From: an uncultured Clostridia bacterium
GTDB taxonomy: Bacteria > Bacillota > Clostridia > UBA1381
NCBI GenBank assembly: GCA_959602045.1
Contig: CAUGRT010000030.1
Location: 1-34,751 of the forward strand
Reading direction: 5' to 3'
DNA: 34,751 nt
This document shows positions 15,932 through 23,734 of this stretch, one piece after another. Position numbers and translations under genes: made by a program. The notes beneath the pieces are model-generated. The model had not been told where the DNA came from, ran no database searches, and was given only the letters and a program-made list of their open reading frames with translations. Every line of letters begins with the position of its first letter. Position 1 is the first letter of the stretch.

Positions 15932-16029
15932 GAAAGAGAAGAACCCTTTTATTCTGCGGAGGCGAGTTCTACTCCGCGCAGCGTAGCGGATGTCTGAGCC
16001 GCAGCTGAATAAAAGGGTTCTTCTCTTTC
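15932..16029 (+). repeat. Variable-arm hairpin repeat, copy 4
   Basis: Arms pair perfectly over 23 bp (15932-15954 with 16007-16029), with a T-T mismatch just inside. The core is the common full-length form (GGCGAGTTCTACTCC, GCGTAGCGGATGTCTGAGCC). It lies between convergent XRE and pheT genes and abuts an 11-bp tandem repeat. Confidence 0.9.
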
Positions 16030-16106
16030 ATAGGGCTAACATAGGACTAATATAGGGCTAACATAGCACTAACATAGCACTAACATAAAGCCACCATAGC
16101 GCCAAA
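16030..16106. repeat. Seven-unit 11-bp tandem repeat
   Basis: Seven contiguous 11-bp units: ATAGGGCTAAC, ATAGGACTAAT, ATAGGGCTAAC, ATAGCACTAAC twice, ATAAAGCCACC, ATAGCGCCAAA. It starts on the base after hairpin repeat copy 4 and ends 9 bp before the pheT stop codon. The last two units are degenerate. Confidence 0.9.
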
Positions 16107-16115
16107 TCTTCAAAT

Positions 16116-18515
16116 TTACCGCAGCTGTGCATGCAGCTGTTCTTCAAGATTCTTCAAAACCTTGTCAAAAACTTCCTGAACCTCATCACCGGTCAAGCTT
16201 CTGTCAGCGGCTCTGAATACCGCCGAATAAGCAACGCTCTTCTTCCCTGCCGGAATCTGCGCGCCCTCGTATACGTCAAATAATTGAACGTCCTCCAATA
16301 GCTTGCCTGCGGATTTCTTGATTACGGCTTCAATATCGGCAACCGCAACCGTCTTGTCCACCAACATCGCCAAATCACGCGTTACTGCCGGGAATTTCGG
16401 CAATGGCTTGTACTTCAGATCTGTGTTCATCGCCATTTTCACCGCGTCAAACGATAATTCCGCAACATAGCACGGTACATCAATGCCGTACTTCTTGCTG
16501 ACGGATGGGTGGATTTCGCCAAGAATACCCAGCAAAATTCCGGCTTTTTCGCCGGCGGTCATGATTCGCGCCGTTCTGCCGGGGTGGTAGGTCGGCTCGT
16601 CCGTTACCGCGCTGAACGCAACGTCTTTGATATTCAAATGCTCCAATAACGCCTCCACCGCGCCTTTGAGCGTGAAGAAATCCTCCTTTTCCCCGTACAT
16701 ACCCAACGTAATCACAATCGGCTCATCCGGCAGCTTTTCCCCGTCTTTAGGCAGGAAGATTTTTCCTTGTTCAAATAACCGTGCGGACGCATTACGGTAG
16801 TTGTAGTTTCTCGAAAGAATGTCGAGCATACTCGGAATCGTGCTTGTGCGCATAACGGATGTGTCCTCGCCAAGCGGATTCTTGATCGTCACCGTCTTGC
16901 GCAGGGGGCTGTCTGCCGGGAGATTGATTTTGTCAAAATTGGACGGGCTGATGAACGTCATGGTGTAAATCTCGTTCATGCCCTGTGCGCATAACAGCGC
17001 GTTAATTCTGTCGGAAAGCTGCTGATCCGCACTCTTTCCACCGCGCGTCGCTTCGCCGCTTAGGAGCGTTGTGGGAATCTTGTCATATCCGTAGAAACGC
17101 GCAACCTCCTCGGCGATGTCCGCTTCACCCTCCAAATCGGGGCGGAAAGACGGGGGCGTTAAGGTCATATTTTCAAGATCAACGGCAATTTCCAGACCCT
17201 TGAAATAGTCCAGCATGTCCTCTGTCGGGATGTTCGTGCCGAGGAATTGATTGATTTTTTCGGGACGGAACGGAAGAATCGGCTGCTTGCGGACGTTACC
17301 CATGACGTCAATCATGCCGCTGCAAACCTCGCCGCAGCCCAACTCCGCAACAAGCTGACACGCTCTTTCAACCGCCGGAACGGTGTTGTTGTAGTCCAAC
17401 CCTTTTTCATATCTGGATGAGGATTCTGTCCGCAAACCAACGCGCTGTGCGGTCAGTCTTACACTTGCGCCGTCAAAAGTCGCGGATTCGAAAATAACCG
17501 TAGTCGTATCCGGCTTGACCTCGCTGTTAAAACCGCCCATAACGCCGGCGATTGCAACGGCACGCTTTCCGTCCGCGATCACCAAATCCTCGGATGTGAG
17601 CTTTCTGTCCTGCTCGTCCAGGGTTTTGATGATTTCGCCGTCTGCCGCGCGGCGCACGGTGATTTGCTGATCCTCCAGATCGCGCAGATCAAACGCATGC
17701 ATCGGCTGACCGTACTCCAACAGCACATAATTTGTAATATCCACAATATTGTTAATCGAACGGATTCCGCAGGCATTCAGACGCTCGCGCATCCATGCCG
17801 GCGACGGACCGATTTTCACATTTTTCACCATTCTTGCGCAGTAACGCTGGCACTTGTCTTTGTCCTCCACCGTAACGCGGATATGGTCGTTGATGTTGTC
17901 GGCGGATTGGTCGAAAACGGGCGCGGGAACATGGAACGCGCGATTAAAAGTCAGCGCGGTTTCTCTCGCAAGACCGATAATCGAGAAACAATCGGGGCGG
18001 TTTGAGGTGATCTCAAACTCGACTACATTTTCATTTAAGCCGAAAATTTCTTTAATATCTGTTCCGATCGCGGTGTCCTCCGGTAAAATCAAGATGCCAT
18101 ATTCCGGCTCGTAGCCAAGCAGACCCTCGCTGATTCCCAATTCTTCGTGGGAGCAGAGCATGCCGTTGGAAACAACGCCGCGCAGCTTGCCTTTTTTGAT
18201 TTTGACGCCGCCGGGCAGCGTGGAACCGTGCAAAGCAACCGGGACGATAATTCCGGCTTTTACGTTCGGCGCACCGCAGACAATCTGCAAAATCTCGCCT
18301 GTTCCGGCGTCTACCGTGCAGACATGCAGATGGTCGCTGTCCGGGTGCGGCTCACAGGTCAACACCTTTCCGGCAACAACCTTATCCAATTCTTTTCCTA
18401 AATATTCTACGCCCTCAACCTTTGAGCCTGTCATTGTCAAACGATCGGCATATTTTTTGGGCGTGATTCCTGTAGCGTCCATATAATCGGACAGCCAACT
18501 CATGGGAAGCTTCAT
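16116..18515 (-). CDS. pheT: Phenylalanyl-tRNA synthetase beta subunit
   Basis: 799 residues, normal length. Order: tRNA-binding EMAP-like domain (about 40-150; VVAGKVLTCEPHPDSDHLHVCTVD), B3/4 editing domain with SRYEKGLD, B5 domain (LPFRPEKINQFLG to FRPDLEGEADIAEEVARFYGYDKIP), core domain and C-terminal ferredoxin-fold anticodon-binding domain (FPAVTRDLAMLVDK). With PheS it forms the alpha2-beta2 enzyme that charges tRNA-Phe. It follows pheS by 57 bp with SD GAAAGGA and shares its T-box control. The stop is followed by the 11-bp tandem repeat instead of an obvious terminator. Confidence 0.98.
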   Translation of the reverse strand: MKLPMSWLSDYMDATGITPKKYADRLTMTGSKVEGVEYLGKELDKVVAGKVLTCEPHPDSDHLHVCTVDAGTGEILQIVCGAPNVKAGIIVPVALHGSTLPGGVKIKKGKLRGVVSNGMLCSHEELGISEGLLGYEPEYGILILPEDTAIGTDIKEIFGLNENVVEFEITSNRPDCFSIIGLARETALTFNRAFHVPAPVFDQSADNINDHIRVTVEDKDKCQRYCARMVKNVKIGPSPAWMRERLNACGIRSINNIVDITNYVLLEYGQPMHAFDLRDLEDQQITVRRAADGEIIKTLDEQDRKLTSEDLVIADGKRAVAIAGVMGGFNSEVKPDTTTVIFESATFDGASVRLTAQRVGLRTESSSRYEKGLDYNNTVPAVERACQLVAELGCGEVCSGMIDVMGNVRKQPILPFRPEKINQFLGTNIPTEDMLDYFKGLEIAVDLENMTLTPPSFRPDLEGEADIAEEVARFYGYDKIPTTLLSGEATRGGKSADQQLSDRINALLCAQGMNEIYTMTFISPSNFDKINLPADSPLRKTVTIKNPLGEDTSVMRTSTIPSMLDILSRNYNYRNASARLFEQGKIFLPKDGEKLPDEPIVITLGMYGEKEDFFTLKGAVEALLEHLNIKDVAFSAVTDEPTYHPGRTARIMTAGEKAGILLGILGEIHPSVSKKYGIDVPCYVAELSFDAVKMAMNTDLKYKPLPKFPAVTRDLAMLVDKTVAVADIEAVIKKSAGKLLEDVQLFDVYEGAQIPAGKKSVAYSAVFRAADRSLTGDEVQEVFDKVLKNLEEQLHAQLR

Positions 18516-18572
18516 TAATTGATCATTCCTTTCAATCTTCTATCTCTGTCAAGTTCTTTCCTATATAATAGG

Positions 18573-19592
18573 TTAGAACTGCTTTAAAAATCTTAAATCG
18601 TTCTCGGTGAATAACCGCAGGTCGTTGATGTCGTACTTGCGCATTGCGATTCGTTCCAGACCTAAGCCGAATGCAAAGCCGGAATAAACCTCCGGGTCAA
18701 TGCCGCAGTTGGCAAGCACTTTCGGATGAACCATGCCGCAGCCGAGGATTTCAATCCAGCCCTCGCCCTTGCAGACACTGCATCCCTCGCCGCCGCAGAC
18801 AAAGCATGAAACGTCAACCTCTGCTGATGGCTCGGTGAACGGGAAATGGTGCGGACGGAAACGTACCTTTGTATCCTCGCCATAGAGCGCGTGGATAAAG
18901 GTTTCAAGCGTTCCTTTCAGATCTGCCATTGTAACGCCCTTGTCAACAACCAGTCCCTCAATCTGATGGAATACCGGCGAGTGGGTCGCGTCTACGCTGT
19001 CGCTGCGGTAAACACGTCCGGGGGCGATGATACGAATCGGCGGTTCGGTGTTTTCCATGACGCGGATTTGCATCGGCGAGGTTTGGGTTCTCAGAACCAC
19101 ATCATCGTCAATATAGAATGTATCCTGCGTGTCGCGTGCAGGATGGTTTTTCGGAATGTTCAGCGCTTCAAAGTTGTAGTAATCGAGTTCCACCTCCGGA
19201 CCCTCGGCAATCTGGAATCCCATTCCGATGAATGTGTCCTTGATCGTGTTCATGACCTGTGTCAGCGGATGCAGTCTGCCGATTTCCGGCTTTTTGCCGG
19301 GCATGGTTACGTCCACAACCTCCGCTGCCAGACGTGCCTGCTCCATCTTTGCGGCAATTTGCGACTTCTTTTCGTCAATCTCGCTCTCTAACTTTGTGCG
19401 AATCTCATTGGCAAGTGCACCGATTATGGGACGCTCCTCCTTTGAAAGCTTTCCCATGCCCTTCAAAACGGCGGTAAGCTCTCCCTTTTTGCCCAGATAC
19501 TGAATCCGGATCTGTTCCAGTGCGTCCATGTCCTTGATGCCGGAAAGCACATTTTCGACAGACGCTTTGATTTCTTCAAGCTTTTGCTTCAT
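18573..19592 (-). CDS. pheS: Phenylalanyl-tRNA synthetase alpha subunit
   Basis: 339 residues, the usual length. N-terminal coiled coil (MKQKLEEIKASVENVL to EKKSQIAAKMEQARLAAE), then the class II catalytic core: HPLTQVMNTIKDTF, THSPVFHQIEGLVVD (motif 2 region), CFVCGGEGCSVCKGEGWIEILGCGMVHP and GFAFGLGLERIAM (motif 3). The start at 19592 follows AAAGGAATGG; the longer open frame upstream is the T-box leader, not coding. First gene of pheST. Confidence 0.98.
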   Translation of the reverse strand: MKQKLEEIKASVENVLSGIKDMDALEQIRIQYLGKKGELTAVLKGMGKLSKEERPIIGALANEIRTKLESEIDEKKSQIAAKMEQARLAAEVVDVTMPGKKPEIGRLHPLTQVMNTIKDTFIGMGFQIAEGPEVELDYYNFEALNIPKNHPARDTQDTFYIDDDVVLRTQTSPMQIRVMENTEPPIRIIAPGRVYRSDSVDATHSPVFHQIEGLVVDKGVTMADLKGTLETFIHALYGEDTKVRFRPHHFPFTEPSAEVDVSCFVCGGEGCSVCKGEGWIEILGCGMVHPKVLANCGIDPEVYSGFAFGLGLERIAMRKYDINDLRLFTENDLRFLKQF

Positions 19593-19630
19593 GTTTATAA
19601 CCATTCCTTTCATGATGATTTTCATTTCAT

Positions 19631-19890
19631 AAAAAAACACTCCGTCCTCATTGGGACGAAGCGTGCTCTGCAAATACTCCGCGGTACCACCCGACTTCCG
19701 CCAAAACGGCGGCACTTAAAGGACGTTTTACGGCGTCACCCGGCACAAACTACTCCGATGTTCATAAGTGCGGCTCCAAAACGAAATTTCACTCGTCACC
19801 CTTACCGCAGCGGCTCTCAGCTCAATAACCCCTGCTCTCTCAATGGCGGAAATAACAGCTACTTGATTTCTTCATTGCCTTTATTGTATT
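19631..19890 (-). ncRNA. T-box riboswitch leader of pheST (tRNA-Phe specific)
   Basis: The minus strand carries the invariant T-box GGGTGGTACCGCGGA (19692-19678), whose GGTACC-adjacent bulge pairs with the uncharged tRNA acceptor end. It is followed by the terminator CGTCC/GGACG hairpin and seven T residues (19665-19631). Stem I holds a TTC triplet (19785-19783) within GAAATTTCG at the expected specifier position, matching phenylalanine. Low Phe-tRNA charging would favour the antiterminator and raise pheST expression. Confidence 0.93.
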
Positions 19891-19916
19891 CAATTTCTTC
19901 AATAATATACATCAAA

Positions 19917-19945
19917 TATATATCATATTTTTTCGCATTTGTCAA
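19917..19945 (-). promoter_or_regulatory. Promoter of pheST
   Basis: Minus strand TTGACA (19945-19940), 17-bp spacer, TATATA (19922-19917); transcription start expected near 19910, just before the T-box stem I. Confidence 0.7.
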
Positions 19946-19981
19946 GTCCTTTTCGATAAAATTCTCCCCCATTGCTTTTTT

Positions 19982-19998
19982 TGTAACACGATTGTAAC
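19982..19998 (+). promoter_or_regulatory. WalR-like box 1
   Basis: TGTAAC-N5-TGTAAC, an exact match to the WalR (YycF) consensus TGTWAH-N5-TGTWAH known from Bacillus. It lies between the divergent pheST and NlpC/P60 promoters. Confidence 0.6.
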
Positions 19999-20107
19999 AT
20001 TAAAGAAATTTTTTATTCCATGTATACAATTTCTTATCTTGGGAATTCTATCTTACGGCGCAATTATCCAAAAAATACAACAGTTTTGTTACAAAACAGC
20101 GTCTTAT

Positions 20108-20124
20108 ATTACACAAATGTTACA
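20108..20124 (-). promoter_or_regulatory. WalR-like box 2
   Basis: On the minus strand TGTAAC-N5-TGTAAT (plus: ATTACA-N5-GTTACA), an exact consensus match. It ends 28 bp upstream of the -35 of the NlpC/P60 gene, an activator-like position. Confidence 0.6.
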
Positions 20125-20152
20125 AAAACATTATTTTTGCAAGAAAAAAGGG

Positions 20153-20181
20153 TTGACAAAACGCGAATAATGGTGTATAAT
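20153..20181 (+). promoter_or_regulatory. Promoter of the SH3-NlpC/P60 gene
   Basis: TTGACA (20153-20158), 17-bp spacer, TATAAT (20176-20181), giving a leader of about 105 nt before the ATG at 20294. It is embedded among three WalR-like boxes. Confidence 0.85.
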
Positions 20182-20187
20182 GCCACT

Positions 20188-20204
20188 TGTAATGAAAATG
20201 TAAC
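20188..20204 (+). promoter_or_regulatory. WalR-like box 3, at the transcription start
   Basis: TGTAAT-N5-TGTAAC, an exact consensus match beginning at the expected transcription start, where binding would more likely repress. Confidence 0.55.
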
Positions 20205-20293
20205 AAAACAGAAATTAAAACGTAATTAATGAAATATTACTGACATCAAAGAAAATTCATCATAGGAGAATTTACTTAGGAGGGTTTATTGGT

Positions 20294-21520
20294 ATGAAGA
20301 ACTTCAAGCATTCAATTGTTGCTATTATAGCCGTTGCAATGATAAGTTCGTTGGCAGCAGTTCAGGGAGCTGAACTGACAGATAAGAAAGCGGAAAGAGA
20401 CAGAAAGCTCAGCGTTGCGGCTGAGGTTCAGAACATGACAATCACGGAAAAGAACGTAGGCGGCAACGGCGCAAGAGCCACGGTGCTTACGAGTAATACA
20501 AACGACGAGGCACAGGCAGTTGCAGAGATTGAAAGCTCCGTAGACGCATCGAGCTATCGTCTGGCGTATGTAGAAACGACACAAGGCGGCGTTGAGCTAT
20601 ACGCGTCCCCGTCCTCATCCTCGGATGTTGTCGGAGAGCTTTCACCCTGTGAGCAGGTTGAAATTCTGGAAAGTACAGACGGATATTACAAGGTTTCAGC
20701 CGAAAACGGATCGGGTTACATTGCATCGGATTGTGTAACGGAGAGCAAGGATGACGCGCAGTATGCCGCAATGCAGTATGATAATTATAAGAAAGCAAAG
20801 GTTCTTTCTTTCGCAAACGGTGTTAATGTAAGAGCCGACGCATCCAAGGATTCCGACGTTATCACGCAGTTGGAGGATGAAACGGATATTGTTGTTTTAG
20901 GCGGCAAGGATGATTTCATCAAGATTGCTTACGGAAGCGAATATGATGAAGGATATATTATTAATACCGCTGTAGACTTTACCGGCGAGTGGGTCGAGAA
21001 ATCTTATGTAGCAGAAGTTCGTCAGAAAGCGGCAGAAGCAAGAGAGGCAGCTGCACGGGCAGAAGAAATGGCAAGAAGAAATTCCGCGGCAGTGGGAGCG
21101 TCCACATCGGCAACCGCTTCACCATCAGCAACCCCGTCGGCATCGGTAAGCTCTTCACGCGGACAGGCTATTGTAGATACGGCAATGCAGTATCTCGGCG
21201 TTCCGTATGTATGGGGCGGTACTTCCCCCTCCGGTTTCGATTGCTCCGGTCTGGTACAGTATGTATGTGCAAAGAACGGAATCAGCGTCAACCGTGTTGC
21301 GGCAGATCAGCGCAATAACGGAACGTATGTAAGCCGTGAGAATTTGCAGCCGGGTGATTTGGTATTCTTCGCAAACGGAAGCGGAATCCACCACGTTGGT
21401 ATTTATGTCGGGAACGGCAACATGATTCATGCACCGCAGTCCGGAGATGTTGTAAAAATTTCTTCGATTGAAACCAGTTACAGAATCAATCAATACGCAG
21501 GCGCGACAAGAGTTTGGTAA
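20294..21520 (+). CDS. Secreted SH3-domain NlpC/P60 peptidoglycan hydrolase
   Basis: The 408-residue protein has a signal peptide (1-26, cleavage near VQGA), two bacterial SH3 repeats (about 88-147 and 165-225; GVELYASPSSSSDVVGEL and GVNVRADASKDSDVITQL) and an Ala/Glu-rich helix (238-262). A Ser/Thr/Ala/Pro linker (265-288) leads to a C-terminal NlpC/P60 domain with catalytic C317 (GFDCSGL), H367 (HHVGIYVG) and H379 (MIHAPQSG). It should cleave gamma-D-Glu-diaminopimelate stem-peptide links during wall growth. Promoter and three WalR-like boxes lie upstream, as expected for WalKR-controlled wall hydrolases. SD AGGAGG. Confidence 0.93.
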   Translation: MKNFKHSIVAIIAVAMISSLAAVQGAELTDKKAERDRKLSVAAEVQNMTITEKNVGGNGARATVLTSNTNDEAQAVAEIESSVDASSYRLAYVETTQGGVELYASPSSSSDVVGELSPCEQVEILESTDGYYKVSAENGSGYIASDCVTESKDDAQYAAMQYDNYKKAKVLSFANGVNVRADASKDSDVITQLEDETDIVVLGGKDDFIKIAYGSEYDEGYIINTAVDFTGEWVEKSYVAEVRQKAAEAREAAARAEEMARRNSAAVGASTSATASPSATPSASVSSSRGQAIVDTAMQYLGVPYVWGGTSPSGFDCSGLVQYVCAKNGISVNRVAADQRNNGTYVSRENLQPGDLVFFANGSGIHHVGIYVGNGNMIHAPQSGDVVKISSIETSYRINQYAGATRVW

Positions 21521-21542
21521 AAAGCACACCTGCTTATCATAA

Positions 21543-21599
21543 AAAAAAGAAAGCTGTGTAAGAACGTGAGAGAGTCACTTCTGCACCGCTTTCTTTTTT
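21543..21599 (+). terminator. Long intrinsic terminator, possibly bidirectional
   Basis: A long imperfect hairpin: AAGAAAGC pairs with GCTTTCTT, then GTG/CAC, AGAA/TTCT and GTGA/TCAC, with single mismatches between. It ends in TTTTTT on the plus strand and has an A-run on the left side. Confidence 0.85.
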
Positions 21600-21601
21600 G
21601 C

Positions 21602-21630
21602 TTGACTTTGCTTGGGTTCTGTGTTATAAT
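21602..21630 (+). promoter_or_regulatory. Promoter of pnuC
   Basis: TTGACT (21602-21607), 17-bp spacer, TATAAT (21625-21630). Start expected at G21636/G21637, the first base of the leader's first stem. Confidence 0.8.
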
Positions 21631-21635
21631 GAAAC

Positions 21636-21761
21636 GGTCATAAGATTCAGATATGACTAAAAATAAATAAAAAGAAAATCTGCCACCGGGTAGATATGCT
21701 GTAAGCATTTGTTTGCACATCGTTAGGTCTTTGAAGATGTGTATACAAATGCTTCTTTTTT
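21636..21761 (+). ncRNA. Structured attenuator leader of pnuC (candidate riboswitch)
   Basis: The 5' part can form GTCATA/TATGAC (21637-21642 with 21652-21657), whose loop CAGA (21648-21651) is complementary to TCTG (21679-21682) across a linker of mostly A (about 20 nt). That is the arrangement of an H-type pseudoknot with an A-rich loop. Downstream, a strong terminator (AGCATTTGT 21704-21712 with ACAAATGCT 21745-21753; CACATC with GATGTG; then TCTTTTTT) competes with a small hairpin ATGCT-GTA-AGCAT (21696-21708). Placement before pnuC suggests sensing of a pyridine-nucleotide-related compound; NAD+-II riboswitches are pseudoknots before pnuC, but I cannot confirm the class. Confidence 0.6.
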
Positions 21762-21783
21762 GTCACGGCGGCAGGGAGGAATT

Positions 21784-22458
21784 ATGAAAAGATATTTTTC
21801 AAAAGGGGAGCTTGCCTTATGGTTTGGCTCGGCACTGGTGATTATCGCGTTCTTTTGCCTTTTCGACAGGGTCAATTATCTTACGCTTGCCGCTTCGCTG
21901 ATTGGCGTAACATCACTTATTTTTAACGCAAAGGGGAATCCGGTCGGGCAGTTTCTGATGATTATTTTCAGCATTATTTACGGTGTCATATCCTTTTCCT
22001 TTGCCTATTACGGAGAGATGCTTACCTATCTCGGAATGACGCTGCCGATGGCGGTTTTTTCGTTGATTTCCTGGTTAAGACATCCGTATCACGGAAACAA
22101 AGCGGAGGTTGCAATCAAGGAACTGACCAGGAAAGAATGGGTGCGGATGTGGATTTTTGCTTTTTTTATCACAGGAATATTCTATTTTATCCTGAAAGCG
22201 TTCCATACGGCAAATATTATTCCGAGTACGATCTCCGTTACAACAAGCTTTCTTGCTGTGTATCTTACGTTTATGCGCAACCCGTATTATGCGATCGGCT
22301 ACGCGGCAAATGATCTGGTGTTAATCGTTCTGTGGACGCTGGCAACCTTTGAGAGTATTTCGTACCTTTCCGTTACGGTATGTTTCGTTGTGTTTTTTGT
22401 CAATGATCTTTATGGATTTGTCAATTGGAACAGAATGAAAAAAAGGCAAGCGTTGTAA
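21784..22458 (+). CDS. pnuC: PnuC-family vitamin transporter (nicotinamide riboside type)
   Basis: The 224-residue membrane protein has about seven hydrophobic segments and the family motifs NAKGNPVGQFLMIIFSIIYGVISF, EMLTYLGMTLPMAVFSLISWLRHPY and YAANDLVLIVLWTLA. The late FFVNDLYGFVNWNRM is the typical PnuC ending. PnuC proteins let nicotinamide riboside enter by facilitated diffusion; close relatives carry thiamine (PnuT) or riboflavin (PnuX), so the substrate is inferred. The start at 21784 follows GGGAGGAATT. Expression is probably set by the attenuator leader. Confidence 0.88.
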   Translation: MKRYFSKGELALWFGSALVIIAFFCLFDRVNYLTLAASLIGVTSLIFNAKGNPVGQFLMIIFSIIYGVISFSFAYYGEMLTYLGMTLPMAVFSLISWLRHPYHGNKAEVAIKELTRKEWVRMWIFAFFITGIFYFILKAFHTANIIPSTISVTTSFLAVYLTFMRNPYYAIGYAANDLVLIVLWTLATFESISYLSVTVCFVVFFVNDLYGFVNWNRMKKRQAL

Positions 22459-22475
22459 AAACATCGCTTGCCTTT
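22438..22475 (-). terminator. Terminator of the mltG-trmR-U32 operon, shared with the end of pnuC
   Basis: An 11-bp stem (22442-22452 with 22465-22475), followed on the minus strand by a T-run (22444-22438). The pnuC stop codon lies inside it, so it serves convergent genes. Confidence 0.8.
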
Positions 22476-22486
22476 GCAATCATGGA

Positions 22487-23713
22487 TTAATCTTTTTTCT
22501 TTCTGAGCATATCGCCGCGGCTGACCGGGCGATCAACCTTAAATTTCACAATCATTTCTGCATGATTGGCAACGTCAATCGGCTCATCCTCTTCATTTTT
22601 CATATCGCCGATCACTTGCTTAAAATACGGCTGCATCGGATGCATGATTTCCACCTCATCGCCGCGGAAAAAACGGTTTCGCTGTGTAACGGTGGCAATC
22701 TGTGTTTGCGGATCATAGTCCAATACAATTCCAACGAGGTCATACTCACGGATATAAGAGCTTGACGTGTACACCTGGGATTCGGAGTCCGGCTTGTGGT
22801 AATAGAATCCCGTTGTATACGGCCGGTGGCTGACCTTGCACAGCTCCTCCAATTCCTCCGGATTAAACTTGTAATGTTCCGGATCGGCGAAGTACCGGTC
22901 AATTTCGCGCCGATATGCTCCCACAACCGTTGCAACATAATAAGAAGTCTTAACACGCCCCTCCAGTTTAAGACTGGAGATTCCGCTCTGTACCAATTCC
23001 GGAATATGCTCAATCATGCAAAGATCCTTGGAATTAAAGATAAATGTCCCCCGATCATTTTCAAAAACATCCATATATTGTCCGGGGCGTTTCTCCTCCA
23101 CAAGGCTATATTTCCAGCGGCATGGATGCGAACAGCAGCCTTGATTGGCATCGCGATTCGTCAGATAATTGGATAGCAGACATCTGCCGGAATAGGAAAT
23201 GCACATCGCGCCGTGGACAAATGCCTCTAATTCCAAATCCGCCGGGATTTTGCTGCGGATTTCCGCAATCTCCCGAAATGACATTTCTCTTGCCAGTACA
23301 ATTCGTTTCGCGCCCAATCTGTACCAGAACTCAGCTGAACGATAGTTGACATTATTCGCCTGGGTGCTAATATGAATCGGCAGCTCCGGCGCAAGCTCTT
23401 GGGTTATATCGAACAGACCCGGATCCGCAATCAGAATCGCGTCAAATCCTAAGGGGCGCATTTCTTGAATAAAAGTCTTAAACTGCTCAATATCATCATT
23501 ATGCGGCAGAATATTCGCGGTCAGATACACCTTTTTTCCGCACTCATGCGCAAATTGCAATCCCTCTTTCATCTCGTCCATTGTAAAGTTTTCCGCGGCA
23601 ACGCGCAAACTGAACGCTTCGCCGCCGATATAAACCGCGTCCGCGCCGTATTCAATCGCAGTCTTTAATTTCTCCAAGCTTCCGCCCGGTGCCAAAAGCT
23701 CCGGTTTTTGCAT
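22487..23713 (-). CDS. Peptidase U32 family protein, tRNA U34 hydroxylation (TrhP-like)
   Basis: 408 residues. The U32 TIM-like domain (KPELLAPGGSLEKLKTAIEYGADAVYIGG) is followed by the signature EAFVHGAMCISYSGRC and the Cys set C171, C178, C193/C194, C198. A C-terminal beta domain (DLVGIVLDYDPQTQIATV) completes it. Relatives YegQ/TrhP in E. coli and YrrN/YrrO in B. subtilis are needed for 5-hydroxyuridine at tRNA wobble position 34, not proteolysis. The gene follows a TrmR-like methyltransferase, which would methylate that hydroxyl. Only one U32 gene is present here versus two in B. subtilis. Confidence 0.9.
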   Translation of the reverse strand: MQKPELLAPGGSLEKLKTAIEYGADAVYIGGEAFSLRVAAENFTMDEMKEGLQFAHECGKKVYLTANILPHNDDIEQFKTFIQEMRPLGFDAILIADPGLFDITQELAPELPIHISTQANNVNYRSAEFWYRLGAKRIVLAREMSFREIAEIRSKIPADLELEAFVHGAMCISYSGRCLLSNYLTNRDANQGCCSHPCRWKYSLVEEKRPGQYMDVFENDRGTFIFNSKDLCMIEHIPELVQSGISSLKLEGRVKTSYYVATVVGAYRREIDRYFADPEHYKFNPEELEELCKVSHRPYTTGFYYHKPDSESQVYTSSSYIREYDLVGIVLDYDPQTQIATVTQRNRFFRGDEVEIMHPMQPYFKQVIGDMKNEEDEPIDVANHAEMIVKFKVDRPVSRGDMLRKKKD

Positions 23714-23734
23714 GATTATCGCAGTCCTTTCTCC

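Noticed and set aside
19593..19715. N-terminal extension of pheS by 41 residues
   Set aside because: It reads through the T-box antiterminator and terminator; the ribosome site supports 19592.
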